This document shows, in pieces, positions 55,471 to 64,000 of a stretch of 64,000 bases of DNA. The notes under the pieces were generated by a model. That model was not told where the DNA came from. It saw nothing but the letters and a program-made list of their open reading frames with translations, and ran no database searches. Both the position numbers and the translations under genes were made by a program. The stretch covers positions 124,001 through 188,000 of the forward strand of contig JAAXNY010000013.1 of NCBI GenBank assembly GCA_013420905.1. The letters are read 5' to 3'. The DNA comes from Collybia mongolica. Taxonomy: Eukaryota > Basidiomycota > Agaricomycetes > Agaricales > Clitocybaceae. Within the stretch, counting starts at the first letter, position 1; each line of letters starts with the position of its first letter.

Positions 55471-56640
55471 CAGATGTGCAAGGACTGAAAACACTAGGAT
55501 AATTCATTGGGAGATAGTTGTAATTACTTGATAGATGTTAATTATGGTGTGTATCAGCAGTAGACATCTTTCCAGACTATTAAACAAGTTTTTTTTTGCC
55601 ACTGGATCTGGTGGACCCAGGGCCAGGTCCAGCAAAAATAGGTTGGACCCGGCCAGACCAGACAATGGACAGTCTATAGAGATGACACTTCTTGATCTTT
55701 TACCACCACCATCCGACTGTGGGAATTCATCCCTCCTGCACTAGGTCATCTCTAAACTACCTAACACCTCATCCCTAATTGAGATTGCCTTTCATCAGAC
55801 CACTTTATCAGCCTGGGCCACTATCCTTTTATGCAATATCCAAATTTTTAACTTATCGGAGCTGATCCTGACTATCTGCAGGGTCCTCTCCATTTTGCCT
55901 GTACTGGGGGCTTCTCTAATCTGATCACATCCACTTATCAACAACCAGGCCACATGAGGACACCACAACTCTTGTACTCTGCTTAGCACAGATCCTTAGG
56001 GAGCGTCACTGCCAACATTTTCGATGAATTCATTTGTACTCGCTTAACCACTACACCCAAATACAAAAGGAGGAAGGGGTCTGACCCCTGATCAGCTACC
56101 GTCCCTGCACAGAGCACACCTCTTGGGAAGAATGTCAGTTTATCATCCATGGTGGGATTTGGCAGCCTCAGTTTGGAGGGGAGTCATTGTTTTGGGAGAG
56201 TGGTGTGGAACAGGGGGGCAAGTAATAGGGGGTTCCAGGGGAGGGGGAGCAGGTTTGAGGTATGGGTCATTCATTTAGTTTGGACATTTATCTTCAACAC
56301 CAGGGGGGGAAGTAATGGGTTTCCAGGGCAACCTGAAAATACCAGGGGGGGAGTGGAATGGGGTACCAATGTGAAGGGAGGGGACCATGCCCTGACAAGC
56401 AAAGGCAAACCTTTAAGGCATTGGGAGGTTCAGACATGGTACAGTACAATACCGTTGGACTGCAGGTATCCTCAGTCTAGACCTGTAAAATGACCTGGAG
56501 AGAAACTTAGTGTACAGCTCCACTCTGATGGCCCATTATAGATTATTTGGTGGTAGTAGGTGACTCTGCCCGTGTGTAGCTGGGTTACACCCACACGCAC
56601 TTAATATTATTTGACCCACAAAAAAAAAAACAGACAGCCT

Positions 56641-56770
56641 ATAGAGAATGCAAGATTAAACCTCAGAAAATAATAATTCTTGTCAAAAATATTAGTAATC
56701 AATAATTTGATCAAATTCATGATGTCAAGTGGCTTTGGAGCAGAAACTGATGCCACTTCTCTGATGACAA
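56641..56770 (+). repeat. Direct repeat, right copy
   Basis: Counterpart of 55339-55470 with substitutions and small gaps. Direct terminal repeats around a non-coding core would fit a small non-autonomous LTR element, but no primer-binding or polypurine tract is evident. Confidence 0.6.
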
Positions 56771-56938
56771 ACATACATTAGCTATAGTCCAGTCTACATG
56801 GCCTTTGTCTTAACAGATGATATTAAAGAGATTACTGCCTACCACCCACAGGAAACATGATGCATGAACAAATAGCCAGCACATCATACATATGAGCCCA
56901 TGACTGAGGCTGTGGAATATTGACATTGAATCCCAGAT

Positions 56939-57169
56939 GTGGCAATCACTGCAATAACAGGACCACAAAAATTCTGGCTGGGTCAGGTTGATAAGACCAG
57001 TTCTCATTACTTCAAACTCAGAACCCTTCCATGTCCCAACTGTGGAGAGGAAATTGTTGGGACCAGAGGAGAGCAAGACCTGGGTATCCATCAAACATCA
57101 AAAGCTTGTAGAAAGGAGTCAATTCATAAAGTGCACCCAGGTTGGAAGGTTAAACACCATGTAGACTAG
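56939..57169 (+). pseudogene. Possible zinc-finger fragment
   Basis: The open frame contains LPCPNCGEEIVG ... LGIHQTSKAC, a C-x2-C...H...C arrangement seen in proteins that accompany transposases in Agaricomycetes. It has no start or splice support. Treat it as a possible fragment only. Confidence 0.25.
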
Positions 57170-58900
57170 TCATTTGACACATCCTTTTGACCAAAAGCCA
57201 TGTTCAACAAGTCTAACATTGTGGAGCCATCCCAAGTTCATGTGTCAGTGCTTACACAGGAGACACAGCTGTAAATAAGCAAGAGGAATATGTAAGTAAA
57301 ATAGTGGAAAAAGCAACATATTAATACAAGGGTAAAACAACTCTAAAATGAATCCTTTATCCCAGTCTTAATTAGATTTATGTCAGATTAATTATTTGAC
57401 AATAATATGTTGTTTCCCTGAAAATTCTTCTAGCATTTTTACATGGAAAAAATGAGTCTCCTGCCTGCTTAAGAGGTGTGGACAAAGGGGTATTGTCAAG
57501 GCCTGCAGGCAGGCAACTCATTTTCCCCATGAGAAATGCCAGGGGAAATGTTGAAAATACAACCCTTTGTTACTAAGTAGTTTAATTGGCAAAATCACAA
57601 TCAAATCTGGGGGAAAGCCTTTATTTTTTACTTATTTTACTAGCAACAAAGGTACTGAAAAAATATGTTGTTTCTTCCACCATTTCCACTTTCTATTCCC
57701 TTGGTTCATTTTGGGCTATGTCTCCTGTACTAGTACAAAAGCCAGGTGCCGTTAGATGATGTGTCAGCCTTCAGGCATCAGCATTTTGTCTTACATTTTG
57801 AAACGTTTCAATGTTTCTTTTATATAAAAAAAGTTTACCTAAACAAAACTTACCATATATGGTAGGAAGGGGAGGCCCGAAAAAAAAATGAGTGTATCAG
57901 GCGTAGATGCCATTTTGATATATTAAAGTACTGTCCTTACAGATAATGCTCGATACATCATTCCCTGTGATAACTGACGGGCTTTGAAATCTAACAGCCG
58001 TGGGGATTGTCATGTGACATCCCAGTAATGTTTGTCCCCGCCCATGCATGTTCTGGGGCTGCTTGCTGTTGGGCGCAGGTCCTGCGGGTTCTCAAGTGCA
58101 CCCTTCTTGCTTATTTTATTTCCTTCTCTGCTTTCATTTGCCTCCCATCAATCCATCAGTTACTGACCAAACCCATCTGCTCTTCCGGGTTCAATGTTTG
58201 TGATCAATCCTCCGTTTACTTGTCTTTCTCATTCCAGCTTCCCAAACCTCTGCGTCTACGTATGTCAAATCATATGTTTTCTGTTTTTATTTTATTTCCA
58301 TAATTCCGTACCAAATCTTCCACATAATCATTTGAATGCAAGACTACTTCTAGTTTCCACACCACCTATGTATGTATGTTATGTTTTCCGTTATTTTTAT
58401 TGCCGTACTTTGATACCAGGATTTCACCCAATCATGCCCTAATTGCAAACAAAACCAATGAACATACCTAATGCGAGAGGATAAGTCACTGATGAGAGTT
58501 GCCAACCAAAAACATAGCCGATTGTGGAAAACATATCTGGGCACAAACCAGCAGGGAAAGGTTTCTCCAATCTCATTATACTAACCTATCTTATTTGACT
58601 CTCTTGTCCTTTGATATCAACATCAATTTTATTCGTCTACGAAATGATAAAACATTTGATAGACCAAGAAATATATCAGGCAAGGAATACAAATATTTTC
58701 GGGGATTTAGGTACAAGAAGAATGAATACACAGGTGTACAAAAAATACAGAGTACTCGAAGCGGGATTTAAGATGAATACGGAGGGTCTTACCGAAGTTG
58801 TGCTTTCTTGGGGCGACTACAGATCACAAAGGAGTTAGTGGGGCTTTTCGATGGGCCATAATTGAAGCTTACCCTTTGCTCTCTTCTGCTTCGGTTCGTT
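57170..58900. other. No gene recognised; contains one hairpin
   Basis: AT-rich sequence with an inverted repeat at 57433-57539. Open frames at 58007-58303 and 58350-58771 have no motifs. Confidence 0.45.
57433..57539. repeat. Imperfect 35-bp inverted repeat
   Basis: Arms 57433-57468 (GCATTTTTACATGG...CCTGCCTGC) and 57505-57539 (its near complement) are separated by 36 bp. This may be a small MITE or the joined ends of an element. Confidence 0.6.
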
Positions 58901-58946
58901 TGCGTTTTTCAGTCAGCGGAATGACTTCTTTCAAAATAGCTGCCTT

Positions 58947-60976
<2,030 letters not shown>

Positions 60977-61161
60977 GTTTTTGGGTGAATTTTCTCAAGC
61001 TTATTCTGTCTCGTGATCAAGGTATGTGGCATAACATGTGGAAAATCTGAGATCACAGATCTTTCCATTGACTGTACAGTACCCTTAATTTTGCCTGGCA
61101 GCCTAAAGGGGTCACCGGACTTTTTTTTACCCCGATCAACCAAGCTGATCAACCCCACAAC
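60977..61161. promoter_or_regulatory. Divergent promoter region
   Basis: This 185-bp gap separates the start codons of the minus-strand gene (60976) and the plus-strand gene (61162). The two genes would share it. No clear TATA box is seen. Confidence 0.35.
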
Positions 61162-61818
61162 ATGGCTCACAACATCCCTGAGGGTATCAATATGCAACAA
61201 CTCCTGGTGGCATTGGCCTGGCTGGGAATTGTCCCATGTGAGCAGTTTTCTTCTTTCCAATTTCCATCTCATGTTGTTTGATTCTAGCCATTGAGCAGTT
61301 GTCACAACTCAACAGCGTTGGCGGTGGGTACCTTGTCCCGGTCATCACTGGCGTTACAATCTCGGCACCAAATAGTATGTTATTTCAGCAATCATTTATT
61401 TAAATCTTGTTCTGAACTCTCAATTAGTGACTCCAGTCATGATCATTGACGACTCCTCAGATTCAGAGGACAGTCTACATGGTAAGTTATTTTATACTCT
61501 TTATATCTTGTAACTATTCTGAAATTTCAACTAGACACTCCAGTTGTGATCATTGACGACTCCTCGGATTCAGACGATGGTCTTCGCTATCACCTGGATG
61601 ATGGCAGCAAGTCCGACAAAGCAGGCCTGACAGCCACCGACATCCATGAGTCCAGTGATGTGGGCCCCACTGCTGGTAACGTGCGCACAACCTCCCCAAG
61701 CCCCGATGCCGGCTACGTGACCGACAGCAACAATCAACTAAAACCTAGAGCCTACTTCAAGTGTAAAGCTTGTGGCGCGCTGTACGATCTCAAGCACTAC
61801 AAATTGGGGCAACTGTAG
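61162..61818 (+). CDS. Small protein with two SUMO-interaction-like exons
   Basis: Exons are 61162-61237, 61288-61374, 61428-61481 and 61535-61818, with GT/AG introns of 50-53 nt and consistent phase. The protein starts MAHNIPEGINMQQLLVALAW and then has TPVMIIDDSSDSED and, in the next exon, TPVVIIDDSSDSDD. Each is a hydrophobic core followed by acidic/serine residues, as in SUMO-interacting motifs. The C-terminus has YFKCKACGALYD, half of a zinc-finger-like pair. The stop TAG at 61816 could be a mutated CAG: the frame stays open, and a further exon around 61919-61965 (LIRATEEVVGTSNSL) would then fit. Function is unknown; nuclear and SUMO-linked is an inference. Confidence 0.6.
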
Positions 61819-62142
61819 CATGTTAGCTTCATTGGGCGGACCATGGGGAACTCCAAGTTACTGTATGTCCACACTCTAAATGTTCGCCTGTTTAGATACT
61901 AACATTGGTCTGCTTCTCAGTATCAGAGCAACTGAGGAAGTTGTTGGGACTAGCAACAGCCTCTAACGCCACTTCAAGACACCCTAAGCTCGCAGGCTGC
62001 TTGGTACAACGGCGGTGCGCATGCGTATGGGACGTAATATTTGTTGATACCTACATTGCTCATATCTTGTATTCTCGTTGCTTGTATCTTGTATTCTTGT
62101 GCTCGCAAATTCAAAATTATTCTTTCTATTGCAGTAAAATAT

Positions 62143-62548
62143 TTAAGTTGATGGAAGTGTTAGATACAAAAGGTCTCTGCATGAATGGGACTCAATGACA
62201 TCCTCAAGGCCAGCCATTCCATGGCACAATACATCCTCCAAGGCTTTCAGGACATTAGAGATCCCCACTCCAATTTGTTCACAACACACCAACTCTTTTC
62301 CAACCCCCTTATCCTGCAGTACATGGCCCTGATATTGTTGAATGCATTTTTGAAGGCGCTCGACAACAATGGTAGCATCACGGAAGGTGTCGTTGGTGCA
62401 GTTTATAAGGTAGCAGTGGTAGAGAGCGTCAACAAAATGGAAGGGGGATTCACCCATAAGCGCTGTGAATGCCAAAGCAACCCTTTCAGCCCATTCACAC
62501 CAGTAATCAGGGTGGCTGCTAGTGAAAGAACCGAGGTAAGGGACTGTA
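62143..62548 (-). pseudogene. Unknown minus-strand exon
   Basis: After a likely acceptor (TACATGCAG) an uninterrupted frame reads ATVPYLGSFTSSHPDYWCEW and continues with GESPFHFVDALYHCYLINC and VLCHGMAGLEDVIESHS. It looks like real coding sequence but I do not recognise it, and no start or further exons could be tied to it. Confidence 0.35.
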
Positions 62549-62579
62549 GCTGCATGTAGAACATATCAGCTTACTGGGG

Positions 62580-63330
62580 TTTGGTATCTCGGTCAACTAG
62601 ACTCTCCGGCTTCTCACAAGCACACGGAAGCATTACTGAGGCCCTGTGAGAGTAGAATTACTTAAAGGGTCAACTCATCATGACCCCTGTGCTTGCCTTT
62701 GAACGTCTTTGCAATACTTAACACTTTGCCGCGCGCGCACGGCTTTCTTAGCCCTATCCATGAATATAAATTCAACCACCAATTTTGAGAACGAAGGACT
62801 CAATGTACTTATCATAATGACGTTTGCTTGCCGTTTTTCTTTGGGAGTGTGGTAAAGTCTGGGGCATCCCATCTTGAGCAATAGTAAAGGGCGTGTTACG
62901 TCCAAGTTAGTTAATGATGATTGCACCATCTGACTTTTATGCTCACCTGATTATTTCCTTCATAGGTGCTTTACAGGCTCAATTTCAGCATAGTAAAATC
63001 GCTTTCTTTGATGTTGCACACTTTCAATGGATTTATCAAGCATTCTTTACATTTCGAGAGCCTTTTCGTGCACCATTAGTTAGTTTATTACAAGACTTGT
63101 AGAACAGGCATCCAAGGAACGTTTGTACGTTGTTTGGTTCCTTCTATAGCCTTGCTTTGATCTCAACCAGGCTTTTTCCCATTCTTTTCTCCCACTCTTT
63201 CTACCTCGAACTCATCCCGGCACTGCTGTGGAGGTCATCAAACAGCAAGTAACTCTAAGTTTAAACCGTCCGAGGTAAGTACACATCTCCATATGTCTTG
63301 ATCAATCATATTACATGGACCCTAGATCTT
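62580..63330. other. No gene recognised
   Basis: AT-rich stretch with short unremarkable frames only. Confidence 0.45.
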
Positions 63331-63334
63331 TCCG

Positions 63335-63879
63335 ATGTCACGGAGCCTTTTCCTCAAACCGTCGGCAACTAAAAACATCTTTCCAAAGGGCTGGGTTGCC
63401 AAACAAGCGCAGGATAAATATCTTGAGTATGTTACCCCATATTACGCCATTGCACACAAGGCCAGCTTGCGGAAGCAATTCCTCGAGACCTTCTACACTG
63501 TCTGGTTCGACCGCTTTCTGGTCACTGTGGAGAGTGAAGACGAGTACAAGTTGAATTGGGCCATTTTGGTACAACAAGATGTATGTGTAAACAATGAGAT
63601 TATATCCCCATGCATTTCACTAAATAATTGTATACTCAGTTCCTCGCCAACAAGCTCCTTTGGGCTGGGGCATGTAAAACAACTCCCCCTATGGACCACT
63701 GGGAAGACGTTATTGATCTTAAAGCGGATCGGGAGTCCAGGGTACATCTTTACCTGTTGATGTTGAACATATGCTGATTTATTTCTTCCCAGCATGCGTG
63801 CTATTACCGCTGCCATGAAATGGGGATACATCTCAATGAGTACCAATACCTAGACACTATTGAAAAAGCAGAGGATTGA
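63335..63879 (+). CDS. Second member of the WF.RF-type family
   Basis: Exons are 63335-63580, 63640-63741 and 63793-63879 (59- and 51-nt introns, all in phase), 144 residues to TGA. An exon before 63335 is likely because an acceptor (CCCTAG) lies just upstream. The first exon (KNIFPKGWVAKQAQDKYLEY ... FLETFYTVWFDRF) resembles the start of the gene at 60976 (LEWLSSLKPGFFEHQ ... FWSTLDRNWFAR). Beyond the TGA at 63877 the frame stays open for 26 more codons (LPVSAEDNMNVWAEAMTFDA), so that stop may be a mutated CGA. Function is unknown. Confidence 0.45.
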
Positions 63880-64000
63880 TTACCAGTCTCAGCAGAAGAT
63901 AATATGAATGTGTGGGCAGAGGCTATGACTTTTGATGCTAATATTTTTGACACTACCTAGGTATTTCTTAGATAATGTAGCCAGTACTATTGAGGAGCAT

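Noticed and set aside
58007..58442. Hydrophobic open frames
   Set aside because: T-rich sequence gives Leu/Phe-rich frames by chance; there is no start context or splice support.

Overview
The window looks like a piece of an Agaricomycete (mushroom-forming basidiomycete) genome. Spliced genes have very short introns (about 45-60 nt). The transposon families are fungal: chromodomain Ty3/gypsy elements, a Tnp2/CACTA-type element, an intron-containing DDE transposon of a kind common in Agaricomycetes, and a Tc1/mariner element. The host genes encode secreted GH43 enzymes and an NHA1-like Na+/H+ antiporter pair. No species is named because nothing in the sequence identifies one.

Left third (1-33.2 kb): a stack of nested mobile elements. 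An LTR retrotransposon family, called R1 here, occurs twice in opposite orientations. R1#1 reads leftwards. Its 5' LTR (10566-14020) is interrupted by a 3.0-kb DDE transposon with a TA duplication. Its gag (8672-10318) is truncated by a complete 6.4-kb chromovirus (Gypsy-1, 2246-8671). It ends with an antisense spliced gene (1097-2245) and a 3' LTR that runs off the window. R1#1 sits inside R1#2, which reads rightwards. R1#2 carries the same antisense gene (14305-16264), and an 11.45-kb CACTA-type transposon (16265-27717) is inserted between codons 1 and 2 of that gene with a 3-bp GAC duplication. R1#1 supplies the matching empty site. The CACTA element holds a Tnp2 transposase gene, a divergent Spt5-like (NGN + KOW) gene, a gene with a basic C-terminus, and an intact mariner (23885-25492) that landed in an intron of the last one. 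The R1 LTR at 28175-29368 is followed by a 5'-truncated second chromovirus (Gypsy-2, 29411 to about 33225). Almost every premature stop in these elements is one C-to-T or G-to-A change from a sense codon, most often TGA where CGA is expected.

Middle (33.8-52 kb): a compact island of apparently intact host genes, all on the + strand. They are three paralogous five-exon secreted GH43 genes (34245, 47906, 50750), two tandem twelve-exon Na+/H+ antiporter genes (37111, 41445) that share a 5-nt microexon and a GC-AG intron, and one gene of unknown function with an N-myristoylation-type start (45117). The GH43 and antiporter genes look like products of local duplication. The first GH43 copy has lost the Asp expected to be the pKa modulator.

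Right end (52.8-64 kb): degraded repeats. These include a hAT-like non-autonomous element with an 8-bp duplication, a DDE transposase remnant, short direct and inverted repeats, a divergent gene pair at about 61 kb (a gene with a duplicated SUMO-interaction-like exon, and a decayed gene carrying a 27-bp minisatellite), and a second member of the decayed gene's family at 63.3 kb. Large parts of this end hold nothing I can name.
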